The notes beneath the pieces are model-generated. The model was given only the letters and a program-made list of their open reading frames with translations. It was not told the DNA's origin and did no database searches. A stretch of DNA of 64,000 nucleotides, from the NCBI RefSeq assembly GCF_032397745.1, contig NZ_CP135921.1:8978501-9042500 (forward strand), read 5' to 3'. Source of the DNA: Bradyrhizobium prioriisuperbiae (lineage in GTDB: Bacteria > Pseudomonadota > Alphaproteobacteria > Rhizobiales > Xanthobacteraceae). The first letter of the stretch is position 1, and the number at the start of each line of letters is the position of its first letter. A program made the position numbers and the translations under genes. Positions 43,190 to 52,453 of the stretch are shown here, in pieces.

Positions 43190-43696
43190 ATGATCCACGT
43201 CTGCTCGCTCGCCGATATGCCCGCAACCGTCGAGGCCACGGGGGCGCGTTATGTGCTGACCGTGATGGCACAAGTCGACAAGGCCCAGCGCCCGCCGTCG
43301 ATCCCGGAAGCCAATCATCTGAAGATCTCGATGGACGACATCACCGAGGCTGCCGACGGCTTCGTGGCGCCGTCGTCGGCGCATGTGGCGCAGGTGCTGG
43401 ATTTCGTGCGCAGCTGGAACCGCGATGCGCCGATGGTGATCCACTGCTACGCCGGCATCAGCCGTTCCACTGCCAGCGCCTTTGCCGCGGCCTGCCTGCT
43501 CAATCCGCATCGCGACGAGTTGTCGATCGCGCAGCAGATCCGCCAGGCATCGCCGATCGCATTCCCGAACCGGCTGATTGTGACCCTTGCCGACGAGGCG
43601 CTGGGGCGCAATGGCCGCATGGTGCGCGCACTCGACGCCATGGGCCCGGGCAACATGGGCGTCGCGGGCCGTCCGTTCCAGGTCGACATCGACTGA
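43190..43696 (+). CDS. Dual-specificity/tyrosine phosphatase-like protein
   Basis: A 168-residue phosphatase of the cysteine-based superfamily. The active-site loop is PMVIHCYAGISRSTASAFAA, giving the HCX5RS/T signature with Cys and Arg in place, preceded by an acidic loop (DDITEAADG). It is a short single-domain member, sometimes annotated as protein-tyrosine phosphatase; it may act on phosphoproteins or other phosphate esters. Family A repeat copy 4 follows the gene. Confidence 0.88.
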   Translation: MIHVCSLADMPATVEATGARYVLTVMAQVDKAQRPPSIPEANHLKISMDDITEAADGFVAPSSAHVAQVLDFVRSWNRDAPMVIHCYAGISRSTASAFAAACLLNPHRDELSIAQQIRQASPIAFPNRLIVTLADEALGRNGRMVRALDAMGPGNMGVAGRPFQVDID

Positions 43697-43716
43697 CGCG
43701 GAAGCTCCGGACTGCC

Positions 43717-43800
43717 GTAGCCGGGATGAGCGCAAAGCACGATATCCGGGATCGATCGCAACCAGGCATCCCCGCATATCGCGTTGCTCATGCGGGCTAC
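43717..43800. repeat. Palindromic intergenic repeat, family A, copy 4
   Basis: Ends GTAGCCGGGATGAGCG and GCTCATGCGGGCTAC, with the inner GATATCCGGGAT / TCCCCGCATATC pair. This copy is more diverged than copies 1, 3 and 5. It lies between the phosphatase gene and the NadQ-type regulator gene. Confidence 0.85.
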
Positions 43801-43904
43801 GGACCGGCAGGCTCGCGCCTAAGCGGATTGGATAGCGCTACCATCTACCATACCTGCAGTAGTCTGCCGTCATTGACCGCTTTGATTCGGATAAAGCCAC
43901 GCCG

Positions 43905-44888
43905 ATGACCGACAAGCTGCTCCGGCCCATCGAAATCGGCCTCACCGCCGCGATCGTCGCTGTCGACACCAACGAGCCGGTGGTGCTCACCGCAGCCCCC
44001 AGCGACGGTGACCGGCTTGCGGGACTGCCGTTCGGGCCGTTTGACGCGGTCTCCCACCGCACCTTCGAGATCGGCCTGCGCGCCTGGGTGCAGGAGCAAT
44101 CCGGCCTGACCCTCGGCTATGTCGAGCAGCTCTATACTTTCGGCGACCGCGGCCGCCATGCACGCGCCGGCGACACCGACGCACACATGGTCTCGGTCGG
44201 CTATCTGGCGCTGACCCGGATCGCCGACACCGCCGGCCAGCCCCATGTCGCCGGCGCCGCCTTCGAGCCCTGGTATCGCTATTTTCCGTGGGAAGACTGG
44301 CGCACCACGCGGCCGGAGATCATCGAAAAACAGATCCTGCCGGCCCTGAACGAATGGGCGGCGCAGCCCGAAGCGCCGAACACCGCGCGTGCGCTCGCCC
44401 GCGCCGATCGCGTCCGGTTCTATTTCGGCAGCGACGGCGCGCAGTGGGACGAGGAGCGCGTGCTCGACCGTTATGAGCTGCTGTACGAAGCCGGACTGAT
44501 CGAAGAAGCACGGCGCGACGGCCGTCCGGCCGCACTCAGCCGCGGCGCGATGCCGCAGCTCGGCGTCGCGATGCGGTTCGATCATCGACGGATTCTCGCC
44601 ACCGCCATCGCACGGCTGCGCGCCAAATTGAAATATCGCCCCGTGGTGTTTGAACTTCTGTCGCCCGAATTCACACTTACTGAACTGCAGCATACGGTCG
44701 AAGCGATTTCGGGGCGGCATCTGCACAAGCAGAATTTCCGCCGCCTGGTCGAATCCGGCGCTCTTGTCGAATCCACCGGCGAGATGTCGACACGGACCGG
44801 TGGCCGTCCGGCCGCGCTGTTTCGCTTTCGTCGCGAAGTCCTGCAGGAGCGGCCCGCACCGGGTCTGCGCGTGCGGGGCCGCCGCTGA
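43905..44888 (+). CDS. nadQ: NadQ-type Nudix-related regulator of NAD biosynthesis
   Basis: A 327-residue protein with an N-terminal Nudix-like domain (IGLTAAIVAVDTNEPVVLTA, LRAWVQEQSGLTLGYVEQLY, TFGDRGRHARAGD). Its Nudix box is degenerate: no REXXEE is present, so hydrolysis is not expected. A C-terminal winged helix (LKYRPVVFELLSPEFTLTEL, NFRRLVESGALVES, TGGRPAALFRF) follows. This is the layout of the predicted alphaproteobacterial NAD regulator NadQ. nadABC lie 7 kb downstream behind a large palindrome. DNA binding to that site is inferred. Confidence 0.8.
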   Translation: MTDKLLRPIEIGLTAAIVAVDTNEPVVLTAAPSDGDRLAGLPFGPFDAVSHRTFEIGLRAWVQEQSGLTLGYVEQLYTFGDRGRHARAGDTDAHMVSVGYLALTRIADTAGQPHVAGAAFEPWYRYFPWEDWRTTRPEIIEKQILPALNEWAAQPEAPNTARALARADRVRFYFGSDGAQWDEERVLDRYELLYEAGLIEEARRDGRPAALSRGAMPQLGVAMRFDHRRILATAIARLRAKLKYRPVVFELLSPEFTLTELQHTVEAISGRHLHKQNFRRLVESGALVESTGEMSTRTGGRPAALFRFRREVLQERPAPGLRVRGRR

Positions 44889-44984
44889 TTCTTTCGAGGT
44901 CTCCCTGGCGCAGGTTGGTGTCGCTGGACGACCATCTCAAGCAATTCCGGCCGTTGTGATACAGCGGTCGACCTGGAGGATGTC

Positions 44985-47687
44985 ATGGAATTTCTGGCCC
45001 TGCTGATTGCCATCATGGCTTTCATTTTCGCGCGCCAAGCCATCAGCCGCATCAAGGCACTGACGGCGCGTGTCGCGACGCTGGAAGCGGCCGCAACGAG
45101 CATGGCTGCGTCGGGAGTCACCATGGCCGCGCCGCCGCCGATCCCCGCGGCGCCAATTGCGCCGGAATTTCCGCGTGACGACATCGCGCCCGCGACAGCG
45201 GAGGCGGTGCCCTCGCCAACCATGCGCGAGCCGCCACCTGTGGAAACAATCGCCTCCACCGCGCCGCGGCCAACATTGGAAGAAGCGCCGTCGCCCATCC
45301 CCCCGGCTCAGCCCGGCCTCGAAGAACGGCTCGGCACCCGCTGGGTTGTCTGGGTCGGCGGTTTGACACTCGCGCTCGGCGGCCTGTTCATGGTGCGTTA
45401 CTCCATCGAAGCCGGCCTGATCGGCCCCGGCGTGCGCGTGCTGCTTGGCGGACTGTTCGCGCTGGCGCTGCTCGTGTCAGGTGAATGGACCCGCCGCAAG
45501 GAAAGCCTCGCGGCGATGCCGGCGCTGCCGGTCGCCAACATCCCCGCAATCCTGACCGCAGCCGGCACAGTCGTGGCGTTCGCAACGGTTTATGCGAGTT
45601 ACGCGCTGTATGATTTTCTCGCACCCGCCTCGGCTTTCATCCTGCTCGGGATCGTCGCGATGGGAACGCTGGCCGCAGCCTTGCTGCATGGCCCGGCGCT
45701 CGCCGGCCTCGGCATCGTGGCGGCTTTTGCCACCCCGATCCTGGTCTCCTCGGGCAAGCCGGATTACTGGGCGCTGTATGTCTATCTCGCCGTAGTCACG
45801 GCAGCGGCGTTCGGCCTCGCCCGCATCCGGCTGTGGCGCTGGCTCGCTGTGACCACGATCGGCTTTGCCCTGTTCTGGCTGGCGCCGTGCCTGGAATGCG
45901 GCCCGTCGATGATTCCGCCGCACGCCTTCCATGTGATCGCAGGCTTTGCGCTGGCCGCGATCCTGGTGGTTTGTGGCTTCCTGTTCGGCCCCCCGCATCA
46001 GCCGGGCGAGATCGAACCGGTATCGTCGGGCTCGCTCGCGGCCTACCTCCTGGGCGCCGCCCTCATCGTGCTGAGCAGCGGCCACGCTGACTCGACACTA
46101 ATCGTGTTCGCTGGCCTCACCGCCGCCGCGCTGGTGGTGGCCTGGCGCACCGACGCCGCCGTGGGCGCCGTCGCCGCTGCCGCAGTCCTCACCGCTATCG
46201 TCTTCCTCGAATGGACCGTGCGTGCGTTGCCCGATCTTGCAGTGGTGTCCGGCGGCGCGTTTCCCGGCATCGGGCCTCGACCCGTGGATGACTCCATCAC
46301 CTCGCATCTGGTAATGGCCACGATCTTTGCTGCGGGCTTCGGCATCAGCGGTTTCCTGGCGCAGGGCCGCGCGGTCAGCGCAGCGGTGCCGGTGATCTGG
46401 TCGGCGGCGGCGACCTTCACACCGCTGGTGTTGCTGGTCGCGCTCTATGCCCGGATCTCGCATCTCGACCGCTCGATCCCGTTCGCCATCGTTGCGGTGA
46501 TCCTGGCCGCGGCCTTCGCCGCCGCGACCGAAATCCTCAGCAAACGCGAGCATCGTCCAGGGCTGGCGATCTCGATCGCCCTGTTCGCCACGGCGACACT
46601 GGCCGCGCTGGCGCTGGCGCTGACATTCGCACTGGAAAAGGGCTGGCTGACCATCGCGCTGGCGCTGATGTGCACCGGCACCGCCTGGATCTCGGTGCAA
46701 CGGCCGATCCCGTTCCTGCGCTGGCTGGCGGCGATCCTCGCCGGCATCGTGGTGCTGCGCATCGGCTATGAGCCGCGCATCGCCGGCGACGCCGTCGGCA
46801 CCACATTGATCTTCAACTGGCTGTTGTGGGGCTATGGCGTGCCGGCGCTGGCATTCTGGACGGCGGCCTCGCTGCTGCGCCGGCGCGGCGACGATGCGCC
46901 ACTGCGCATGGTGGAATCCGCGGCGATCGTGTTCACGGTGCTGCTGGCGTTCATGGAAATCCGCCATGCGGTCAATCAGGGCGATGTCTACGCGCCCAGC
47001 GCCGACCTCACTGAAGTCGCCCTGCAAGTGTGCGTCGCGCTAGCCATGGCGATCGGGCTGGAACGACTGCGGCTGCGCAGCGGCAGCATCGTGCACAATG
47101 TTGCATCGATCCTGCTCGCCGCCTTCGCCGGTCTCGCCACCGCCTTCGGCCTGCTGACACTGGAATGGCCGATGCTGACGGGCGCCGATGTCGGTGGCCT
47201 CGTCATCAACCTGCTGCTCCTGGGTTATGCCCTGCCCGCCGTGCTCGCTTTGTTGCTGTCCTACGCGGCGGCTGCAGGCAAGCGCCCGGTGGCCTATGGC
47301 AACACCATTGCCGGCGTCGCGCTGCTATTGGCGCTGGCCTATATCAGCCTGGAGGTGCGCCGCTTCTATCACGGCCCGGTGCTCACGGGCCCGACCACCG
47401 ATTCCGAGCAATATGCTTACTCGGTGGTGTGGCTGGTGTTCGGCGTGATCCTGCTCGGCGCCGGCTTCGTCTTCACCTCGCAACGGGCGCGGCTTGCGTC
47501 CGCCATCATCATCGGCCTGACCGTGCTGAAGGTATTCGTGATCGACATGTCGGTGCTGACCGGCGTCTATCGCGCGCTGTCCTTCATGGGCCTCGGCCTG
47601 GTGCTGGTGTCGATCGGCTGGCTGTACCAGCGCATCCTGTTCCGGCAGCGCGCGGCGGCGGCGAGCAGCGAAGGAGCGGCGCAATAG
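44985..47687 (+). CDS. DUF2339 polytopic membrane protein, 900 aa
   Basis: A 900-residue protein of the DUF2339 family. Residues 1-40 hold a helix and short coiled coil. A Pro/Ala-rich linker (residues ~45-110) follows, then EERLGTRWVVWVGGLTLALG, the family start, and some 20 or more predicted helices to the C-terminus, including GEWTRRKESLAAMPA and the closing KVFVIDMSVLTGVYRALSFM. The function of this family is unknown. GGAGG lies 6 bases before the ATG. The next gene converges on it across a terminator. Confidence 0.87.
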   Translation: MEFLALLIAIMAFIFARQAISRIKALTARVATLEAAATSMAASGVTMAAPPPIPAAPIAPEFPRDDIAPATAEAVPSPTMREPPPVETIASTAPRPTLEEAPSPIPPAQPGLEERLGTRWVVWVGGLTLALGGLFMVRYSIEAGLIGPGVRVLLGGLFALALLVSGEWTRRKESLAAMPALPVANIPAILTAAGTVVAFATVYASYALYDFLAPASAFILLGIVAMGTLAAALLHGPALAGLGIVAAFATPILVSSGKPDYWALYVYLAVVTAAAFGLARIRLWRWLAVTTIGFALFWLAPCLECGPSMIPPHAFHVIAGFALAAILVVCGFLFGPPHQPGEIEPVSSGSLAAYLLGAALIVLSSGHADSTLIVFAGLTAAALVVAWRTDAAVGAVAAAAVLTAIVFLEWTVRALPDLAVVSGGAFPGIGPRPVDDSITSHLVMATIFAAGFGISGFLAQGRAVSAAVPVIWSAAATFTPLVLLVALYARISHLDRSIPFAIVAVILAAAFAAATEILSKREHRPGLAISIALFATATLAALALALTFALEKGWLTIALALMCTGTAWISVQRPIPFLRWLAAILAGIVVLRIGYEPRIAGDAVGTTLIFNWLLWGYGVPALAFWTAASLLRRRGDDAPLRMVESAAIVFTVLLAFMEIRHAVNQGDVYAPSADLTEVALQVCVALAMAIGLERLRLRSGSIVHNVASILLAAFAGLATAFGLLTLEWPMLTGADVGGLVINLLLLGYALPAVLALLLSYAAAAGKRPVAYGNTIAGVALLLALAYISLEVRRFYHGPVLTGPTTDSEQYAYSVVWLVFGVILLGAGFVFTSQRARLASAIIIGLTVLKVFVIDMSVLTGVYRALSFMGLGLVLVSIGWLYQRILFRQRAAAASSEGAAQ

Positions 47688-47767
47688 TTTGCTTCGGTGC
47701 GACTTGGCGTACCGGCGATTCCGGCGGCGATCGCCGGACAAGGCAAGGTGCTGTTCGTACCGTGACA

Positions 47768-47798
47768 GAAAAAAGCGCGCCTCGATCAGGGGCGCGCT
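47768..47798 (-). terminator. Rho-independent terminator of the exported-protein gene
   Basis: On the reverse strand AGCGCGCC and GGCGCGCT pair around a short loop and run directly into six T. It lies 30 bases after the stop of the exported protein at 47828. Confidence 0.85.
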
Positions 47799-47827
47799 GA
47801 ATTCCAATCGAACTTCAAGTTATTTGA

Positions 47828-48343
47828 TCACTCCGTGGAGCGGCGCAATTCCAGCGCGGGCTCGGGCTTCGCCGGCTCGGCCCGCGACGCGTCGGCGGAG
47901 CGGGTCGGCGGATGCAGCGAACGCGGCCGCGCCTGGGCGCGCGCCATGATCATGGAATTGCCGTGCTTGCGGAAATCGCAATACGCGAAACCCATGCCTG
48001 ACACCGAGCCGCGGAAGCTGACGTCGTCGGCCTTGTTCAGGTTGAAGCAGGGCTCGAACGGAAGGCCCTTGAGCGAGGCGCACACCGCATTGGAGCGAAC
48101 CTGGATGGTGTTGACCGGCAGCCGCGCGTAACGCGTGGGGCCCGTTCCGCCGAACTGAATGGAGCCCGCCACCGAGCCGTCGCTGTAGATGCGGCCGGTG
48201 CCGCGCGAACCGTCGAAACAGGTGAAGGAGAACATCTTGTTGGCGACAAACTGGCGGGCCTGCTCGGGGCCCATCTCCTCAGCGAGAACCGGAAACGCAA
48301 CACTGGCAGCAACAAGGGATCCAGCAAGAAAACGCGCCAACAT
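47828..48343 (-). CDS. Exported hypothetical protein, 171 aa
   Basis: A 171-residue protein with a signal peptide (MLARFLAGSLVAASVAFPVL, cleavage near LAEE). The mature domain contains FVANKMFSFTCFDGSRGTGR, IYSDGSVAGSIQFGGTGPTR and four cysteines (TCFDG, AVCAS, PCFNL, YCDFR), likely disulfide-bonded in the periplasm. A Pro/Arg-rich tail of about 30 residues ends the protein. The ATG at 48343 has GGAG upstream; a longer in-frame reading to 48394 lacks this. Function unknown. Confidence 0.75.
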   Translation of the reverse strand: MLARFLAGSLVAASVAFPVLAEEMGPEQARQFVANKMFSFTCFDGSRGTGRIYSDGSVAGSIQFGGTGPTRYARLPVNTIQVRSNAVCASLKGLPFEPCFNLNKADDVSFRGSVSGMGFAYCDFRKHGNSMIMARAQARPRSLHPPTRSADASRAEPAKPEPALELRRSTE

Positions 48344-48471
48344 GAGCAACTCCAACTCATCGGGTTTGCGTGCGGCCACGCCAAGATGCTGCAAAAGGCC
48401 GCCTTAACCCGCTGCTTACCATACCAACCATGGCAACATTGGCGCACGATGGTTGGTAAAGTCTGAACGTT

Positions 48472-49458
48472 TCACATGATTTTCACGACCAGCCGCCCCC
48501 GGACCTGGCCACGGAGAATATCCGGCGCCGTGGCGATGACGTCGGACAAAGAAATTTCCTGAGTGATTTCAGCGAGTTTTCCCCGATCCAGGTCGGTCGC
48601 AAGCCGGCTCCAGGCGAGTTTTCGCTTTTCGATCGGGCACATCACGGAATCGATGCCCAAAAGGCACACTCCCCGCAAAATGAAAGGCGCGACCGACGAC
48701 GGCAGGTCCATGCCCGCCGCCAGACCACATGCGGCGACGGCGCCGCCGTACTTGGTCATCGACAGCAGATTCGCCAGCGTGGTCGAGCCGACGCTGTCGA
48801 CCCCGCCCGCCCACAGTTCCTTGGCCAGCGGCTTGGCCGGCCCGGACAGCTCGTTGCGGTCGAGGATCTCGGCGGCGCCGAGGCTGCGCAGATATTGTTC
48901 CTCCGAGGTCCGCCCGGTCGAGGCGATGACATGGAAGCCGAGCTTCGACAGCAGCGCGATCGCCACCGAGCCGACGCCGCCGGCCGCGCCGGTGACAACG
49001 ATGGCGCCGTTTTTCGGCGTCAGTCCCTGCTTTTCCAGCGCCAGCACCGACAGCATCGCGGTGTAGCCGGCGGTGCCGATCGCCATCGCCTCGCGCGTGG
49101 TCAGGCCGTCCGGCAAGCGCACCAGCCAGTCGCCCTTCACCCTCACCTTTTCAGCGTAAGCGCCGAGATGGGTCTCGCCGAGGCCCCAGCCGTTCGACAC
49201 CACCTTGTCGCCGGCCTTCCACAACGGATGCGACGACGCGATCACGGTGCCGGCGAAATCCACCCCCGCGATCATCGGGAAACGGCGCACCACCGGCGCC
49301 TTGCCGGTGACCGCCAGGCCGTCCTTGTAGTTCACCGTGGACCATTCGACCGCGACGGTGACGTCGCCGTCCATCAAATCCGCGTCGTCGAACTCGGTCA
49401 GCGCGGCCGTGGTGCCCTTTTCCGCCTTGTCGATCCTGATCGCCTTGAACGTTCCCAA
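48472..49458 (-). CDS. acuI: AcuI/YhdH-type NADPH quinone oxidoreductase
   Basis: A 328-residue medium-chain reductase of the YhdH/AcuI group, which reduces acryloyl-CoA or related enoyl compounds with NADPH. Motifs include [56 protein letters not shown], the nucleotide-binding [17 protein letters not shown] and a C-terminal VRGRLVVKI. It starts with TTG, with GGGGAG 6 bases upstream. The gene follows 130 bases of non-coding sequence. Confidence 0.88.
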   Translation of the reverse strand: MGTFKAIRIDKAEKGTTAALTEFDDADLMDGDVTVAVEWSTVNYKDGLAVTGKAPVVRRFPMIAGVDFAGTVIASSHPLWKAGDKVVSNGWGLGETHLGAYAEKVRVKGDWLVRLPDGLTTREAMAIGTAGYTAMLSVLALEKQGLTPKNGAIVVTGAAGGVGSVAIALLSKLGFHVIASTGRTSEEQYLRSLGAAEILDRNELSGPAKPLAKELWAGGVDSVGSTTLANLLSMTKYGGAVAACGLAAGMDLPSSVAPFILRGVCLLGIDSVMCPIEKRKLAWSRLATDLDRGKLAEITQEISLSDVIATAPDILRGQVRGRLVVKIM

Positions 49459-49510
49459 AACGCACTCCCCAAGTCTTCAACAGTCAAGTCTTCAGCAGCT
49501 TAAGTCTTCA

Positions 49511-49590
49511 GTAGCCCGGATGAGCGCAGCGACATCCGGGATCGGCCTTAATGTATGTCACCCGGATATCGCTTCGCTCATCCGGGCTAC
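49511..49590. repeat. Palindromic intergenic repeat, family A, copy 5
   Basis: Ends GTAGCCCGGATGAGCG and CGCTCATCCGGGCTAC, inner GACATCCGGGAT / CCCGGATATC. It is nearly identical to copy 3 and lies between two same-strand genes, ahead of acuI and after the MFS gene. Confidence 0.92.
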
Positions 49591-49599
49591 ATTTTGATA

Positions 49600-50850
49600 T
49601 CACGCCGGCTGCGCCGCTGCGCGCACCACCGGTCGTTCCTCGATCGGCAGGTTGATCAGCGCGGACAGCACGCCGAACGCCACCGACAGTCCCCAGATCA
49701 CATTATACGATCCGAACTGACTGAAGGCGATACCACCAAGCAGTGCGCCGAGGAACCCGCCGACCTGATGGCTGACAAAGGCGAAGCCATACAGCGTCGC
49801 CAGCCAGCGCGTTCCAAACATCAGCGAAATCAGCGACGATGTCGGCGGCACGGTCGACAACCAGGTCAACCCAGTGATGACGGCGAAGACGATTGCCGAG
49901 AAGGTCGTGATCGGCATCGTCACGAACGCCAGTGTCGAGAGGGCGCGGGCGAAATAAATCGAGGAGAGGATATAGCGCCTGGGGAAATACCCCGACAGCC
50001 AGCCAACGCTGATTGAGCCAACGATATTGCACAAGCCGATCACCGCCAGCACCCAGCCGCCGGTCTGCGCCGGCATGCCGCGATCAACCAGATAGGCGGG
50101 CAGATGCGCGGTGACGAAGGCGAGCTGAAAGCCGCAGGTGAAGAACCCCAGCACCAGCAGCACGTACGAGCGGTGGCCGAACGCCTCCGCCAGCGCCTGC
50201 TTGATCGATTGCTCCTGTTCAGCCGAGGGGTCCGTACTCGCTGCTGCCGCTGCGGGCGTCGCCACCACGAACGACAGCGGCACCACCAGCAGCATCAGAA
50301 CGGCAAACATCGTCAGCGTGGACGGCCAGCCGATATTGTCGATCAGCGCCACGCTGATCGGCGCGAACAGGAACTGGCCGAACGAGCCGGCCGCGGTACC
50401 GACCCCGAGCGCGAGATTGCGCTTCTCCGGCGGCACCAGCTTGCTGAACGCCGCCAGCACCAGGTTGAACGAGCAGCCGGACAGTCCGAAGCCGATCAGC
50501 ACGCCGGTCGATAGCGTCAGCACCGAGGGCGAGGCCGCATAGCGCATCATCAAAAGCCCCGCGGCGTACAGCAACGCGCCGACCGCGAGCACGCGCAGGG
50601 TGCCGTAGCGATCGGCGATGGCGCCGGCAATCGGCTGCCCGAGACCCCACAGCAAGTTTTGCACCGCCAGTGACAGCGCGAACACGTCGCGGCCCCAGCC
50701 GAGATCGGCGCTCATCGGCTGCATGAAAAAGCCGAAAGTCGAGCGCGGGCCGAAGGTCAGCATGCCGATCAGGCCGCCGCAGATGATGACAAGAGCAGGC
50801 GTCCGCCAGCGCGAACCTGCTGTGACTGACGCAGCGTCGGCAACCGACAT
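49600..50850 (-). CDS. MFS transporter (monocarboxylate/oxalate-like)
   Basis: A 416-residue major-facilitator transporter with 12 predicted helices: GLIGMLTFGPRSTFGFFMQP at the start, motif A-like GQPIAGAIADRYGTLRVLAV, KRNLALGVGTAAGSFGQFLF and GLTWLSTVPPTSSLISLMFG. It resembles the OFA/monocarboxylate branch. The substrate is unknown. A central loop is rich in Ala/Ser/Glu. GGGGGAT precedes the ATG. It is divergent from nadA. Confidence 0.86.
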   Translation of the reverse strand: MSVADAASVTAGSRWRTPALVIICGGLIGMLTFGPRSTFGFFMQPMSADLGWGRDVFALSLAVQNLLWGLGQPIAGAIADRYGTLRVLAVGALLYAAGLLMMRYAASPSVLTLSTGVLIGFGLSGCSFNLVLAAFSKLVPPEKRNLALGVGTAAGSFGQFLFAPISVALIDNIGWPSTLTMFAVLMLLVVPLSFVVATPAAAAASTDPSAEQEQSIKQALAEAFGHRSYVLLVLGFFTCGFQLAFVTAHLPAYLVDRGMPAQTGGWVLAVIGLCNIVGSISVGWLSGYFPRRYILSSIYFARALSTLAFVTMPITTFSAIVFAVITGLTWLSTVPPTSSLISLMFGTRWLATLYGFAFVSHQVGGFLGALLGGIAFSQFGSYNVIWGLSVAFGVLSALINLPIEERPVVRAAAQPA

Positions 50851-51172
50851 GGCGAATCCCCCAATTTTTGCGAAACAAGTGTGTTTGGAGAGTTGTTCTC
50901 ATCGCATCACACGAAAGATGCGAGTGCATGAACATAGCGCCATTCGTCGCGCTTTTGGAATCACCGCACCGCATCGCAGCGATGCAAATTCAATTCATCG
51001 GGAATGCGAAAATCTCCACCGATCGCCGCTGGTGAAAACCAGAGCGGTGTGTTATGTTTGTTTTGCTCAATATGAGAATAATAAATTGCCCGATCGACGA
51101 ACCAAAGGTTCTGAGCACCGTTGACTGATCGGGCCCTCAAAACGCCGGCCCTGGTGGCCGGATTTCTCAGGA
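50851..51172. other. Intergenic region between MFS gene and nadA operator
   Basis: About 320 bases carrying the start region of the MFS gene and the upstream part of the nadA promoter region. No coding frame or strong hairpin is evident before the operator at 51173. Confidence 0.55.
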
Positions 51173-51203
51173 CCTATATATGCTCAACTGGAGTATATAT
51201 AGG
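51173..51203 (+). promoter_or_regulatory. Palindromic candidate NadQ operator upstream of nadA
   Basis: CCTATATATGCTC and GAGTATATATAGG flank AACTG. The arms are 13 bases long with one mismatch, which would be a G-U pair in RNA. The element ends 24 bases before the nadA ATG. TATATA-like boxes inside it could also serve as a -10, so a bound repressor would block nadA. The size, symmetry and place fit a repressor site for NAD biosynthesis; the NadQ-type gene is the obvious candidate regulator. Confidence 0.65.
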
Positions 51204-51227
51204 AGGAAAGACACAAGGAGTTGGCCG

Positions 51228-52340
51228 ATGCCGATCTCAGCCATTTACGGTCCCGACGATTTCGGACCAACCGCAACCGCCCGACCCGGGATCGCTCCAA
51301 GGTCCGACCGGAGCGTATCAGCCCGCACACGATCGCTGCCGAAACCGTCGCTGGAATGGACGCCCGAAGTCGAGCGCGCCACGGCGCATCTCTATGAGCG
51401 CGTACGTTCGGTGATCCCGCCGGTGGAGTGGCCGCTGATGGCGCCGACCGTCAAGGCGATCAACGACCTGAAGCGCGAGCGCAATGCGGTGATCCTCGCC
51501 CACAACTACCAAACGCCCGAGATCTTCAACTGCGTCGCCGACGTGGTCGGCGATTCGCTGCAGCTGGCACGCGACGCCGGTCGGGTGAAGGCCGACATCA
51601 TCGTCCAGTGCGGCGTGCACTTCATGGCCGAGACCTCGAAGATCCTCAACCCGGACAAGATGGTGCTGATCCCGGATTCCCGCGCCGGCTGTTCGCTGGC
51701 GGAGGCGATCACCGGCGCCGACGTGCGGCTGTTGCGCGAGAAATTTCCCGGCGTGCCGGTGGTGGCCTATGTCAACACCACGGCCGACGTGAAGGCGGAA
51801 GTCGACATCTGCTGCACCTCGGCCAACGCCGTGCAGGTGGTGGAAAGCCTCAACGCCGACACCGTGATCTTCCTGCCGGATCAATACCTGGCGAAATACG
51901 TCGCCTCGAAAACCCGCGTGAAGATCATTGCCTGGAAAGGCGCTTGCGAGGTGCACGAGCGTTTCACCGGCGACGAGCTGCGTGGCTACCGCGCCACCGA
52001 TCCGTCGGCGCAGATCATCGCCCATCCGGAGTGCCCGCCCGACGTGCTGGCGGAAGCGGATTTCACCGGCTCGACCTCGCAGATGATCGACTGGGCCCGC
52101 AAGACCAAGCCGCGGCGCCTGATCATGATCACCGAGTGCTCGATGGCCGACAATCTGAAGAGCGAGCTGCCGGACATCGAATTCCTGCGTCCCTGCAACC
52201 TGTGCCCGCACATGAAGCGGATCACGCTGCCGAAGATCTTGGACAGCCTGCTCACCCTCACCGAGGAGGTCACGATCGATCCCCTGATCATCGACCGTGC
52301 CCGCCGCTCGGTGGAGCGGATGATCCATCTGAAGAGCTGA
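51228..52340 (+). CDS. nadA: Quinolinate synthase
   Basis: A 370-residue Fe-S enzyme that condenses iminoaspartate with dihydroxyacetone phosphate to quinolinate. Visible are [67 protein letters not shown] and [16 protein letters not shown], including the cysteines that bind the [4Fe-4S] cluster. The ATG at 51228 has AAGGAG 7 bases upstream. An in-frame ATG at 51180 lies inside the operator and is unlikely. A family A repeat separates it from nadB. Confidence 0.95.
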   Translation: MPISAIYGPDDFGPTATARPGIAPRSDRSVSARTRSLPKPSLEWTPEVERATAHLYERVRSVIPPVEWPLMAPTVKAINDLKRERNAVILAHNYQTPEIFNCVADVVGDSLQLARDAGRVKADIIVQCGVHFMAETSKILNPDKMVLIPDSRAGCSLAEAITGADVRLLREKFPGVPVVAYVNTTADVKAEVDICCTSANAVQVVESLNADTVIFLPDQYLAKYVASKTRVKIIAWKGACEVHERFTGDELRGYRATDPSAQIIAHPECPPDVLAEADFTGSTSQMIDWARKTKPRRLIMITECSMADNLKSELPDIEFLRPCNLCPHMKRITLPKILDSLLTLTEEVTIDPLIIDRARRSVERMIHLKS

Positions 52341-52355
52341 ACTGAACGAGAACGC

Positions 52356-52436
52356 GTAGCCCGGATGAGCGCAGCGATATCCGGGATATGTCTCCGCACG
52401 TCTCTTCCCGGGTGTCGCTGCGCTCACCCGGGCTAC
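52356..52436. repeat. Palindromic intergenic repeat, family A, copy 6 (nadA-nadB gap)
   Basis: Ends GTAGCCCGGATGAGCG and CGCTCACCCGGGCTAC with the inner GATATCCGGGAT / TCCCGGGTGTCG pair. It fills most of the gap between nadA and nadB, so any shared transcript would carry its hairpin. Confidence 0.9.
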
Positions 52437-52453
52437 AGGATGAAATCGACGCC

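Noticed and set aside
51180..51227. Longer nadA start or leader peptide beginning inside the palindrome
   Set aside because: The start at 51228 has its own AAGGAG, and the extra residues do not belong to NadA.
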